Source of the DNA: Variovorax gossypii
GTDB lineage: Bacteria; Pseudomonadota; Gammaproteobacteria; Burkholderiales; Burkholderiaceae_C
DNA: 64,000 nucleotides
NCBI RefSeq assembly: GCF_003965815.1
Contig: NZ_RXOE01000003.1
Span: forward strand, 124,001 to 188,000
Reading direction: 5' to 3'
Positions 56,325 to 64,000 of the stretch are shown one piece after another (the first letter of the stretch is position 1; each line of letters starts with the position of its first letter). Made by a program: the position numbers and the translations under genes. A model generated the notes under the pieces. That model saw only the letters and a program-made list of their open reading frames with translations. It made no database searches and had not been told where the DNA came from.

Positions 56325-57743
56325 TCAGCGGGAGAAGCCGGGAACCGGCGTGTCGATCGCGCCGCCCAGGAAATAGGAGCGCCACACCGCGCCGTCGCGC
56401 TGTTCGGCGGTGCCGGGAAGGTAGGGCGTGAGATCGGTGCCGCGCGCAATGGGCTTGACCAGGTGCGGCGTGACCAGGATCACCAGTTCCTTCTCCTTCA
56501 TCTGGTAGTTGTTCTTGCTGAAGAAGGTGCCCAGGATCGGCAGGTCGCCCAGCAGCGGCACCTTGTCCGCGTTCGAGGTGGTGGTGCGGCTCACGAGGCC
56601 GCCGATGATGAAGCTCTCGCCGTCGCCCAGCTCGACGGTGGTGTCGGCGCGCCGCGTGGAGATCGAGGGCACCGCGACGCCGTTGAGGCTCAGCGCGTTG
56701 GTGTAGTCGAGGTCGCTTGCTTCGGGCGCCACCTTGAGCACGATGCGTTCGTTCGACAGCACGGTGGGCGTGAGCGTGAGGCCGATGCCGAAGGGCTTGT
56801 ATTCGATGCTCGTGGTGCCCAGGCCCTGCGGCACGGGAATCGGAAGCTCGCCGCCGGCCAGGAAGCTCGCACTCTGGCCCGACAGTGCCACCAGCGTGGG
56901 CTCGGCGAGCACCCGGGCCATCCCGTTGCCTTCGAGGAAGCCCACGTTCAGGCCGATGCCAGCCTTGCCGAAGTTGAAGAGAAGATCGAAAGCCTGCGAT
57001 ACCGGGTTGCTGTATTCGCCGCTGATGCTTCCATCGCTGGAGAAGGTGGTCTTGCCTAGCGACGAAGGCGTGAAGACGCCGAAGCTGAATCCGCTCGAGT
57101 TGGCTCGCGTGCTGAAGATGTTGAGCCCCGCCTGCTTGAGCACGCTGCGGTTGAACTCGACCACCTTCACCTCGACCTGCACGGTGCTGCTGCGCACGTT
57201 CACGGTCGAGCGGTCGATGAGGTCGGTCTTCTCGGCTCCGGGCGGCAGGCTGGCCAGTGCCGCGGTCCGCTGCGCCTGGTGCGCTGCCATGTTGTCCATG
57301 GTGCCGGTGACGTTGGCGGTGGCGCGCCGCACTTCGATCGCGTAGGTGGTCGCGGCGGTGTTGCCCTTTTCCCAGACCATCAGCGTGGTGTGTCCGACGG
57401 CCTTGCCCGTCACGATCAGCCGCGCGGCCGGCGAATTCGGTGTCTGCCGGGTGATGGTGACGGCAGCGATGGCCTCGTCGCCGATGGCCATGCGGTCGAT
57501 GCCCTTGCCGACCAGCAGTTCCCGCTGCGTGCCGACGGGGAGAGCCATCGGGCGCTGCGGCTGGAACTGCGGCCGTGTTCCCGTTCCCTGCGCGTCGGCG
57601 GCGGTCGCGGCCAGCGGCCAGACGGCCTGCGACATCGCGAGTGCGGCGATCAGCGACGAGCGCAGCAGTCTCGGCGCGGCATCCTTCACGTCTCTTGAAC
57701 TGCGAGCGGCACGGGTCGACGACTCGCGGGGCATGTGATGCAT
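56325..57743 (-). CDS. rcpA: RcpA/CpaC secretin
   Basis: 472 residues from the ATG at 57743 (AGGA seven bases upstream). Signal-like N-terminus (LLRSSLIAALAMSQAVWPLAATAA), BON-like pilus secretin domain with GQRELLVGKGIDRMAIGDEAIAAV-type text, and the secretin barrel: VGFLEGNGMARVLAEPTLVALSGQSASFLAGGELPIPVPQ and VELGDGESFIIGGLVSRTTTSNADKVPLLGDLPILGTFF. It is the outer-membrane gate of the Flp pilus. Confidence 0.93.
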   Translation of the reverse strand: MHHMPRESSTRAARSSRDVKDAAPRLLRSSLIAALAMSQAVWPLAATAADAQGTGTRPQFQPQRPMALPVGTQRELLVGKGIDRMAIGDEAIAAVTITRQTPNSPAARLIVTGKAVGHTTLMVWEKGNTAATTYAIEVRRATANVTGTMDNMAAHQAQRTAALASLPPGAEKTDLIDRSTVNVRSSTVQVEVKVVEFNRSVLKQAGLNIFSTRANSSGFSFGVFTPSSLGKTTFSSDGSISGEYSNPVSQAFDLLFNFGKAGIGLNVGFLEGNGMARVLAEPTLVALSGQSASFLAGGELPIPVPQGLGTTSIEYKPFGIGLTLTPTVLSNERIVLKVAPEASDLDYTNALSLNGVAVPSISTRRADTTVELGDGESFIIGGLVSRTTTSNADKVPLLGDLPILGTFFSKNNYQMKEKELVILVTPHLVKPIARGTDLTPYLPGTAEQRDGAVWRSYFLGGAIDTPVPGFSR

Positions 57744-57792
57744 TTGATTTTCCTGGGTGACCTGTGTCTGGTGGCGGCTGGCCGGCATGGGC

Positions 57793-58788
57793 TCAGTAGT
57801 TCACGGTTTCGCTGCGGTTGCCGCGGATGACCTCGACCTGGAGCCCGCCGCTGCGCGCGGGCTTTGCGGCGCGGGGAGTGCCGGAAACTGCGCGGACCTC
57901 CGTGGCCATCGGGCGGACGGAGGGGCCCTTGCCGCCGGTGACGAGATCGGCGGTGGTCAGTCCGGCCTGGGCGAGATCCAGTCCTTCCAGCGGGCCGCGG
58001 CGCGCCTCGCCGGCCTTGGCCTGGGCGGGTTGCAGGGCCGTGGGCAGTTCGGCGAAGAGCTTGGGATCGGGCTCCGACTTGTCCGCCGGGTTGCGCAGCG
58101 CGAGCATCAGGCGGCCGCTGGCGTCGCCGATGGTCAGGCGGTTCACTTCGTCGATGGGCACGGCCAGCACTGCGGTGCGGGCCTGGTCGTTGCGCTGGGC
58201 TTGCTGGGCCGCCTTGTCCGGGGCCTTCGACGGAAGGCCGTCGACCGAGGCGTTGCCGAAGGCCAGTACCCGCTTGCGCGAGAGCAGCAGGCGCGCCTGG
58301 CTGCGGTCCACGTCCTTGCCGTCCGACTTGAGGGTGATGAACACGTCGACGAAATCGCCGGGCTGGATCTTGTTGCCCACGCCCATCACTTCGTCCGCCT
58401 TGATCGCGACGGCGCGCTCGCCTTCGTCGATGCGCGTGGCAAGGCCCGACACCAGCTGGTTTTCCATCACGGGAGTGCCTTCGGCAAGGTCCAGCACCGG
58501 CACGCGGCCCACGGCGACGTTCACGTCCTGGAAGGCACCGACCGGGTTGATCGTGAGGCGCTCCACGCGTAGCGCATCGGCAGGAATCGCCTCGCCCGCG
58601 GGCAGGGATTTGGCCGCCACCACCACCGGATAGACCAGCACCTCGCGCACCTTGGTTGGCGCGGTGGCCGGGTTCGCGGCCGCCGCGGCCGGAGCGGGGG
58701 CCTGCCGGCTCAGCATCCATGCATAGCCTCCCAGCGCGATGGCCAGGAGCACGAGGACTGCGGCGATGATTTTCGTGATGTTGATCAT
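57793..58788 (-). CDS. cpaB: CpaB/RcpC pilus assembly protein
   Basis: 331 residues from the ATG at 58788. N-terminal membrane anchor (INITKIIAAVLVLLAIALGGYAWML), then a SAF domain: VVVAAKSLPAGEAIPADALRVERL and GTPVMENQLVSG; KIQPGDFVDVFITLK in the middle. A low-complexity C-terminal half ends GGLQVEVIRGNRSETVNY. It links the inner-membrane machine to the secretin. Downstream of tadV, upstream of rcpA. Confidence 0.92.
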   Translation of the reverse strand: MINITKIIAAVLVLLAIALGGYAWMLSRQAPAPAAAAANPATAPTKVREVLVYPVVVAAKSLPAGEAIPADALRVERLTINPVGAFQDVNVAVGRVPVLDLAEGTPVMENQLVSGLATRIDEGERAVAIKADEVMGVGNKIQPGDFVDVFITLKSDGKDVDRSQARLLLSRKRVLAFGNASVDGLPSKAPDKAAQQAQRNDQARTAVLAVPIDEVNRLTIGDASGRLMLALRNPADKSEPDPKLFAELPTALQPAQAKAGEARRGPLEGLDLAQAGLTTADLVTGGKGPSVRPMATEVRAVSGTPRAAKPARSGGLQVEVIRGNRSETVNY

Positions 58789-58869
58789 GGGCGGCGGATG
58801 AAAGAGTGGGGGCAAGCGATCGTGTGGATTGAGAGATGGATGACCCGCAGTGACAGAGGCAGTGAACTG

Positions 58870-59394
58870 CTAGCCCTGTCGCCCCCAGACCATCCAGACC
58901 GCAGTGGCCATGGCGAGATAAGCCGCGTAGGGAACGATGCGCCTGCGCTTCGGCGCGGCGCCGCCATCGGTTTCGACAGCGGAGAAAGAGGGGGTGCCTG
59001 AAGAGGCGCGGCCTTGCAGCATCAGTGCAAGCCGGGGGAGAACGGGCCAGCGTTGCAGCACGAGCCAGAGCGCGCTGTGAAGCCCGGCCAGCAGGCTGGC
59101 GCCGACCCAGATCGGCAACAGCGCGGGCAGGCCGACCCAGAGCCCGAGCGCACCTGCGAATTTCACGTCGGCTGCTCCCATCAGGCCGATCGCGTAGATG
59201 ACCAGCAGGCAGCCGAAGCCGACGGCTGCGCCCGTGAGTGCCGTGGTCCAGTCGAGGCCGAAGGGCTGCATCCCGAGGGCAAGTGCCGCCAGCGCGACTG
59301 CGGCGCCGGCAAGCACGAGCCAGTTGGGGACGCGGCGTTGACGGAAGTCATACACGGCAACGAACAGCAACCACAGCAAACACGCCGATCGCAT
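58870..59394 (-). CDS. tadV: TadV/CpaA prepilin peptidase
   Basis: 174 residues (ATG at 59394; a GTG at 59397 would add one residue). A short A24-type aspartic peptidase of about six helices. Catalytic Asp residues are D in VAVYDFRQRRVPN and D in GLMGAADVKF, the latter in a GxxD context where GxGD is usual. It cleaves the Flp and TadE-type pilins in this locus. 15 bases after the first flp gene. Confidence 0.87.
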   Translation of the reverse strand: MRSACLLWLLFVAVYDFRQRRVPNWLVLAGAAVALAALALGMQPFGLDWTTALTGAAVGFGCLLVIYAIGLMGAADVKFAGALGLWVGLPALLPIWVGASLLAGLHSALWLVLQRWPVLPRLALMLQGRASSGTPSFSAVETDGGAAPKRRRIVPYAAYLAMATAVWMVWGRQG

Positions 59395-59409
59395 CACTGG
59401 TTCGGATGC

Positions 59410-59595
59410 TCAGGTCGTCGGAACGGTCAGCTTGCCGGCGATGTAGGTGAAGATACCGGAGAGCTTCTTGCCGAGACCGGTGTCGCCCGAGAGCACGCCC
59501 ACGATGGCGATGGAGATCAGCCCCGCGATGATTCCGTACTCGATGGCGGTGGCGCCTTCTTCGTCGCGAAGGAAACGGGTGATGGAGTTAAGCAT
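59410..59595 (-). CDS. flp: Flp/Fap major pilin (copy proximal to tadV)
   Basis: 61 residues: MLNSITRFLRDEEG then the mature pilin ATAIEYGIIAGLISIAIVGV, with the Glu-Tyr pair of Flp pilins and the processing site after Gly14. It ends TYIAGKLTVPTT. The main subunit of the Flp pilus. An A-rich ribosome-binding region (GAAAGG) lies nine bases upstream. Confidence 0.93.
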   Translation of the reverse strand: MLNSITRFLRDEEGATAIEYGIIAGLISIAIVGVLSGDTGLGKKLSGIFTYIAGKLTVPTT

Positions 59596-59680
59596 GATGC
59601 GGCCTTTCAGGGATGAAAACTAAAGACTTGAAAACGGGATTTCGAAAATCAACGGAAAACCGTGGGAACGGAGTCGTCGG

Positions 59681-59869
59681 CTAGGGGGTGCTGATGGACG
59701 CCAACTTGGTCGTGATCGTGGAAAAAACGGTCGAAAGCTTGCCGCCCAAACCAGTATCTCCAGAAAGAACCCCGACGATTGCGATCGAAATAAGGCCCGC
59801 AATAATTCCATATTCAATTGCGGTCGCGCCTTCCTCATCGTGCAAAAAACGCTTTATTGAGCTATGCAT
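59681..59869 (-). CDS. flp: Flp/Fap pilin (copy distal, promoter-proximal)
   Basis: 62 residues, MHSSIKRFLHDEEG then ATAIEYGIIAGLIS: the mature N-terminal helix is identical to the other copy up to about residue 42, while the C-terminus differs (STVFSTITTKLASISTP). Codons are noticeably more AT-rich than in the neighbouring copy, so the two have diverged silently while protein was held. Ribosome-binding site AAAGGGG ahead of the ATG at 59869. First gene after the sigma-54-type promoter. Confidence 0.92.
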   Translation of the reverse strand: MHSSIKRFLHDEEGATAIEYGIIAGLISIAIVGVLSGDTGLGGKLSTVFSTITTKLASISTP

Positions 59870-60004
59870 GATTTCCCCTTTCAGGAAGTGTTAACAAAGG
59901 CTTGCGAGGTGGATGTTATACAGCGTAACTCCGTGTATCAACAAGGCAAACCCGCAAGACTTTCGTCAGGGTGTGCTAGCCAAAAGGGGTAAAGCAGGAT
60001 AGCG

Positions 60005-60019
60005 GCCAGCCTCTTGCCA
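60005..60019 (-). promoter_or_regulatory. Sigma-54-type promoter of the flp-tad operon
   Basis: Minus strand TGGCAAGAGGCTGGC: GG and GC at the obligatory 10-base spacing, with TGGCA and T-GC matches to TGGCACG-N4-TTGC (mismatches at one -24 and one -12 position). An overlapping alternative, TGGCCGCTATCCTGC, occurs at 59994-60008. The start site would be about 125 bases before the flp ATG. Confidence 0.65.
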
Positions 60020-60292
60020 GCCGGAACCGGGGAAACCCTGGACAGCTGGTTGACAGTTTGGAAACGAATTTTTCCCTCTGTGGGCCACATGGCGCCTCCC
60101 ATGAAGGGGGGATGTGACGTTACGCCGCGGGGAACGCGCGGGGCGGGGCTGTTACGGGAACAAACGCGTTACGTGTTACGTAGCACAGCCCCCGGAGGGG
60201 CAGATGTAACACTCAAGAAAGGCCAAACTCGTGAGCAAAAAGTCACGAGTTGGAGGGGGTGACCCCGTTGGTGGGAGGGCTTCGACCGGGCC
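60020..60292. promoter_or_regulatory. Upstream region of the flp-tad operon
   Basis: No gene. It carries several GTTACG half-sites (60119, 60151, 60168, 60175) and a reversed GTAAC at 60206. They cluster within 100 bp. The best ordered pair is listed separately at 60166-60184. Confidence 0.55.
60166..60184. promoter_or_regulatory. Upstream activator-site candidate, copy 2
   Basis: GCGTTAC-GT-GTTACGTAGC, containing TACGT-GTT-ACGTA. It matches the element at 32029-32048 in 16 of 17 non-spacer bases, with a spacer one base shorter. It is about 170 bp upstream of the flp -12 element. Confidence 0.6.
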
Positions 60293-61852
60293 TCAGCCCA
60301 GGATTTCTTCGTGGAAGAGCTTCCACTCGGTACCCTGGCGTAACCAGTACTGGCGCCGGGAACGTCCGCTCTTCTCGCCTTCGAACACTTCGCCGAAGGT
60401 AACGACCATGGTGTCGTCGCCGTCCCGCCAGTGCAGGTACGACATGTCCTTGAACTGCACGCGCTTGCCTTGCGCGAATTTCACTTCGTCGTCGACAACC
60501 GAAATTCCCTCGGTTGTTTTTTTGCTGCTGATGCGCTGGAAATCGGGCAAATAGAATTTCTTCAATTGCGCTTCATTTCCGCTGGCGCGTGCATCTTTCC
60601 AACTGGTGATAGCACTTGTAATTGACTGTGCTTCTTTTTCTGCCTGCGGTTGCGAAATCCATTGCAGGCTGTGCGCGGTCACCACCGGGGTGGCGCCGAT
60701 TTGCACTTTTCGCAAAAGCTGCTTCAGGTCGGGGTTTGCCATGACCACGCAGCCGTCGCTGGCCAGCGGTGCCCGGGCGAACTGCTGCGGCGGGGTGCCG
60801 TGCAGCCAGATGCCGCCGCCGGTCTTGCCGCGCCGCACGTCGTACGGGTTGGGGTAATTGATGGGCAGGGCGCCGGCGCCGTAGAAGTCTTTCAGCGACT
60901 TCGGGTCGAGACTGCTGGTGATGTAGTACACGCCCAGCGGCGTGCGCGCATCGCCTTCGGTGACCTTGTCGGTGCCCGACTTGCCCACGGAGATGTAGTA
61001 GTCGGCCGTGAGCTTCAGGCCCTTGTCCGAGTTCTCGAACAGGTACAGCCGCGAGCGCGAGGCGTCGACGGCGATCGCGTAGCGGCTGCGGGTGGACAGT
61101 GCAAGGAACTGCGACGGCACGGTGTTGGCCGGCGGGCGTTCGCGCAGCGCCTGCAGGCGGCGCTTCGATTCCTCGTGCAGCTCGGCCATGGCCGGGTTGC
61201 CGCGCATCTTCGCGATGCTGGCGGTGTCGGGCAGGGAGTTCGACGGCGGCACCTGCGCCGCGAGCAGGTCGCCGTAGACGAGCTGCGCGAGCTGGAAGTT
61301 CGGATAGTCGCGCACCAGGTCGCGCGCCTTGGCCAGAGCAGGACGGGTCTGGCCGCGGCCGAACAGCTCATAAACCGCGATCAGGCGGGCTTCCGCGTTG
61401 CTGGCTTCCTGGATGGCGCCTGCCGATGCGGGCTTGCGCGTGGTTCTTGCCGCCGCTGCAGCGGTCGCCGAAGTCGCTGCTGTCGCGGCGACTGCAGTCC
61501 GGGCTTCGGCCACGCCCTTCTTGCCTCGGGCACCGCGGGATTCCCTGGCTTCCCTGACGGAAGAAGCGCGGCCGGTCGCGCCGGTTCGTGCCGTGGCGCG
61601 TGCGTTGCCTGCGGAGGCTTTCGCCTTGGCCTTTTCCTTGTGGGCGCTGCCGCCCGCCTTGGTGGTGCCCGGCTTGCCGGGGCCGTTCGATGCGAGCGCG
61701 GCGCCGGGCGCCGCGAGCATCAGCGCCGACGCGGTCATCAGTGCCGCAATCAGCTGTTGCCCGCCACGCAGACGGAACGGAGGAGTCTGGAGCCGGCCCT
61801 GCCGGACGATGTCTGCCACTAGCCGCCGACGCTTTCCTTGCGAATGTGCCAT
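60293..61852 (-). CDS. L,D-transpeptidase (YkuD) with C-terminal NTF2-like domain
   Basis: 519 residues. An N-terminal signal/anchor around LIAALMTASALMLAAPGAALA, a Lys/Ala/Arg-rich linker (60-140), and the YkuD domain (about 258-395) with IWLHGTPPQQFARAPLASDGCVVM: the catalytic H351 and C368 in an S-D-G-C context. Residues about 415-519 form an NTF2-like domain (ITSWKDARASGNEAQLKKFY...RRQYWLRQGTEWKLFHEEI). It cross-links or modifies peptidoglycan or attaches proteins to it in the periplasm. It overlaps the end of the upstream TPR gene by 34 bases. Confidence 0.88.
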   Translation of the reverse strand: MAHSQGKRRRLVADIVRQGRLQTPPFRLRGGQQLIAALMTASALMLAAPGAALASNGPGKPGTTKAGGSAHKEKAKAKASAGNARATARTGATGRASSVREARESRGARGKKGVAEARTAVAATAATSATAAAAARTTRKPASAGAIQEASNAEARLIAVYELFGRGQTRPALAKARDLVRDYPNFQLAQLVYGDLLAAQVPPSNSLPDTASIAKMRGNPAMAELHEESKRRLQALRERPPANTVPSQFLALSTRSRYAIAVDASRSRLYLFENSDKGLKLTADYYISVGKSGTDKVTEGDARTPLGVYYITSSLDPKSLKDFYGAGALPINYPNPYDVRRGKTGGGIWLHGTPPQQFARAPLASDGCVVMANPDLKQLLRKVQIGATPVVTAHSLQWISQPQAEKEAQSITSAITSWKDARASGNEAQLKKFYLPDFQRISSKKTTEGISVVDDEVKFAQGKRVQFKDMSYLHWRDGDDTMVVTFGEVFEGEKSGRSRRQYWLRQGTEWKLFHEEILG

Positions 61853-62922
61853 TGATTGCCGGAGCGCTGCATCTCCAGCGTCTTGCGGCTCGAAACGTTG
61901 AGGTTGTCCGCGCGGTAGATCTGGCGGAACCGGGCCGTCGCGTTCTGTCCGTCAACCTTGATCGCGAGGTTCTCGATGTTCACGCTGATGCTCGACTTGC
62001 CGACGATGCGCGCGCGGCGGTCTTCTTCCCAGCTCTTGCGGCTCTGGCCGCCGGCCGGCGCGAAGTCGGAGCCGTAGGCCGCGAGATAGCGATCCATGTC
62101 CTGGCTGGCCCAGGCGGAGGCCCAGGCGCGCACGGCCGATTCGACCTCGGCGTTGGCGGCCGTGCTGGCCGCCGGAGCCGGTGCTGGCGCGGGAGCCGGG
62201 GTAGAGGCTGCTTCCGGCGCCTTGGGCGCGGCGGCCACCGGGGCCGGTGCGGCCGCGACCTTGGCGGGCGGCGGCGGTGCGGCAGGTGCGGGAGCCGGTG
62301 CCGGGGTCGCCTTCGCGGCCGGAGCGGGCGCGGGAGCAGCGGCGGCGATCAGCGCCGTCGGCTTGCCGCCCGGCGGGGTCGGCGTGAAGAGCGTGCGGAT
62401 CACGGCCAGCTTGGGCTGCACCGCCGTGTTGTTCTGGTCGAGCTGCAGCGCCTTGCTATAGGCCTGGCTCGCGAGACGCGCGTACACGTCGCCGAGGTTC
62501 TCCTGGGCGGTGGCGTAGCTGGGGTTGGTGCGGATCGCGCTTTCGAGCGCGGCGCGGGCCTTGTCGAACTGGTTCTGGCTCGCGTAGATCACCGCGAGGT
62601 TGTTGTAGGGCTCGGGCAGCTCGGGCGCATCGAGCGTGAGCTGCGTGAAGGCGGCGATGGCTTCATTGCGCTTGCCGGTGTCGAGCTGGATCACGCCCTT
62701 GAGGAAGCGCATCTGCGGATCGCGCGGCTTGTCCTTGAGGAAGGCCTCGGCCTTCGTCATCGCCTCGTCGAGCTTGCCGGCCTGCATGAGCTTGTCGACT
62801 TCCTCGTGCTCGATGGCCGCCAGCGCGGGAAGCGCGACGCCACAGGTGGCCGCGGCCAGGAGCAGGGCGCGCACGGTGGGGAAGAAGCTGAAACGGGCGC
62901 GTGGCCTGGGGCTCTTGGGCAT
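61819..62922 (-). CDS. TPR protein with C-terminal NTF2-like domain
   Basis: 367 residues from the ATG at 62922. Signal peptide ending ATCGVALPALAA. TPR helices (about 37-185): VDKLMQAGKLDEAMTKAEAFLKDKPRDPQ, AFTQLTLDAPELPEPYNNLAVIYASQNQFDKARAALESAIRTNPSYATAQENLGDVYARLA. A Pro/Ala linker (about 200-255) precedes an NTF2-like domain (VESAVRAWASAWASQDMDRYLAAYGSDF...MQRSGNQWHIRKES). The same C-terminal domain occurs in the following L,D-transpeptidase, so the pair likely works together in the envelope. Confidence 0.85.
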   Translation of the reverse strand: MPKSPRPRARFSFFPTVRALLLAAATCGVALPALAAIEHEEVDKLMQAGKLDEAMTKAEAFLKDKPRDPQMRFLKGVIQLDTGKRNEAIAAFTQLTLDAPELPEPYNNLAVIYASQNQFDKARAALESAIRTNPSYATAQENLGDVYARLASQAYSKALQLDQNNTAVQPKLAVIRTLFTPTPPGGKPTALIAAAAPAPAPAAKATPAPAPAPAAPPPPAKVAAAPAPVAAAPKAPEAASTPAPAPAPAPAASTAANAEVESAVRAWASAWASQDMDRYLAAYGSDFAPAGGQSRKSWEEDRRARIVGKSSISVNIENLAIKVDGQNATARFRQIYRADNLNVSSRKTLEMQRSGNQWHIRKESVGG

Positions 62923-63080
62923 TGCGGACAAGACCTCGTAGGGGTGGGTGATGCGGCAGGGATTGTAAGTGGGGCGGGTAACCCCCCGATACAGGGATGA
63001 CGGGCCTTTCGCGCCCTTTAGGCTTGCCCGCAACGCCGCCCGAAGCCCCGCGCCGGGCGGCCCCGCAGTACAGTGCCGCC

Positions 63081-64000
63081 GTGGACCGCCTCCAAAGTAT
63101 TGAAACTTTCGTTCGCGTAGCGCAGACCCAGAGCTTCGCCGAGGCCGCGCGGCAGCTGCGCGTGGCCAATTCGGTCGTCACCACGCGGGTCAAGCAGCTC
63201 GAGGAGTTCCTCGGCGCGCCGCTCTTTCACCGCAGCACGCGCGTGGTGCGGCTCAGCGACATGGGCCAGGCCTTCCTGCGCGACTGCACCGAACTGGTGG
63301 CGCGCGCAGACAGCATCGTCGACCAGATGCGCGAGGCGCGCGGCACGCCCTCGGGCACGCTGCGCGTGCACGCGCTGACCGGCATGGTGCTGGGCCGCTT
63401 CGCCTCGCTGCTGCGCGAGTTCCAGTCGACCTACCCGGACATCCATCTCGAGCTGATCGTGAGCGACGCGGTGGCCGATCCGGTGAAGGCCGGCGTCGAT
63501 TGCGCGCTGCAGATCTTTCCCGCGGCCTCGCAGGAGCTGGTGTCGAGGCCGCTCTTTCCGGTGCGGCGCGTGCTCTGCGCCACGCCGGCCTACCTGAAGG
63601 CGCACGGCGAACCGGTCACGCCGCGCGAGCTGCACCGGCACAAGCTGGGCCTCTACTCGGGCTACCCCACGCGCGACCGATGGACCTTTCACCATCAGGG
63701 CGAGCAGATCACCATCTACCTGGCGGCCGCCCTGCTGACCAACAGCGTGCACCTGCTGCGCGAATACGCGCTGGAGCACGCGGGCATCGTCTGCCTGCCC
63801 ACGCTGGTGGCGGGCGACGCCATCGCGCGCGGCGACCTGCGCGTGGTGCTGTCCGACCACCAGCTGTCGTCGTTCTCGCTGAGTGCCGTGTACGCGGGCA
63901 CCTCGCGCAATGCGCTGAAGCTGCGCCTTTTCATCGAGCACATCGCCACCCGCTTCACGCGCGTGCCGCCGTGGGATGCGACGCTGATCGAGCGGGGCCT
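63081..64000 (+). CDS. LysR-family transcriptional regulator, 3' end missing
   Basis: GTG start at 63081 and an open frame to the last base, about 306 residues with no stop inside the window. Helix-turn-helix: VDRLQSIETFVRVAQTQSFAEAARQLRVANSVVTTRVKQLEEFLG, then LFHRSTRVVRLSDMGQAFL. The effector domain is nearly complete (TLRVHALTGMVLGRFASLL, VDCALQIFPAASQELVSRPLFPV). It is of the large DhcR/CrgA-like group with a terminal wide-substrate range. It is divergent from the TPR gene, 158 bases away. Confidence 0.87.
   Translation, partial: MDRLQSIETFVRVAQTQSFAEAARQLRVANSVVTTRVKQLEEFLGAPLFHRSTRVVRLSDMGQAFLRDCTELVARADSIVDQMREARGTPSGTLRVHALTGMVLGRFASLLREFQSTYPDIHLELIVSDAVADPVKAGVDCALQIFPAASQELVSRPLFPVRRVLCATPAYLKAHGEPVTPRELHRHKLGLYSGYPTRDRWTFHHQGEQITIYLAAALLTNSVHLLREYALEHAGIVCLPTLVAGDAIARGDLRVVLSDHQLSSFSLSAVYAGTSRNALKLRLFIEHIATRFTRVPPWDATLIERG

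Overview
The window is GC-rich (AT-rich only in a few intergenic islands) and densely coded. Gene content and style (oxalate/formate genes, Fds-type formate dehydrogenase, pcaHG/pcaQ, TamAB, MoxR/CoxE-like pair, Tad pili) suggest a betaproteobacterium of the Burkholderiales, most like a Comamonadaceae such as Variovorax. That placement is inference from protein style; there is no rRNA or tRNA in the window. I see no insertion sequence, prophage or CRISPR array.

Positions 1-16955 form a C1/C2-acid region: the end of formyl-CoA:oxalate CoA-transferase (frc), a succinyl-CoA-synthetase-like pair, an FAH-family enzyme, a ketopantoate-reductase-like enzyme, pyruvate kinase, a LysR regulator, an oxalate/formate antiporter-like MFS carrier, a gamma-carbonic-anhydrase-like protein, and the NAD-dependent formate dehydrogenase operon fdsG-fdsB-fdsA-fdhD-fdsD. 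The likely theme is uptake of oxalate, its activation to oxalyl-CoA, and oxidation of the released formate to NADH. Three dyads of the form TTGAC-N4-GTCAA lie in the oxlT and fds control regions and hint at one shared regulator.

Positions 16971-31913 hold mostly housekeeping or accessory genes: a small membrane protein, a TetR regulator, a DUF6151-type protein, tamB/tamA, a VWA protein with GNAT, small membrane protein and MoxR ATPase, a dihaem cytochrome c, pcaG/pcaH with divergent pcaQ, and a DUF1841 protein.

Positions 31914-45567 are the most unusual part. A 1453-residue low-complexity protein (an Asp-Ala tract, then Gly/Leu/Val/Asp repeats) is followed by a Pal-like lipoprotein, a 1028-residue fusion of an alpha-helical toroid-like domain to a degenerate MurF-like ligase, a translationally coupled small membrane protein, and a complete type I secretion system (ABC, HlyD, TolC families). 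A near-consensus sigma-54 promoter lies just before the repeat-protein gene.

Positions 45748-60184, all on the minus strand, are a full Tad/Flp pilus locus (two Flp pilins, TadV, CpaB/RcpC, RcpA, TadZ, TadA, TadB, TadC, TadD, a DUF3613 protein, two TadE-like pseudopilins, TadG). It ends in a sigma-54 enhancer-binding protein. A second sigma-54-type promoter precedes flp. Both sigma-54 promoters have the same upstream motif, GCGTTAC-N2/3-GTTACGTA(A/G)C, 150-170 bp away. I infer that one regulator, probably the protein encoded between the two loci, co-controls the secreted repeat protein and the pilus as one surface-attachment programme.

The window closes with an L,D-transpeptidase, a TPR protein, and the start of a LysR regulator that runs off the end.
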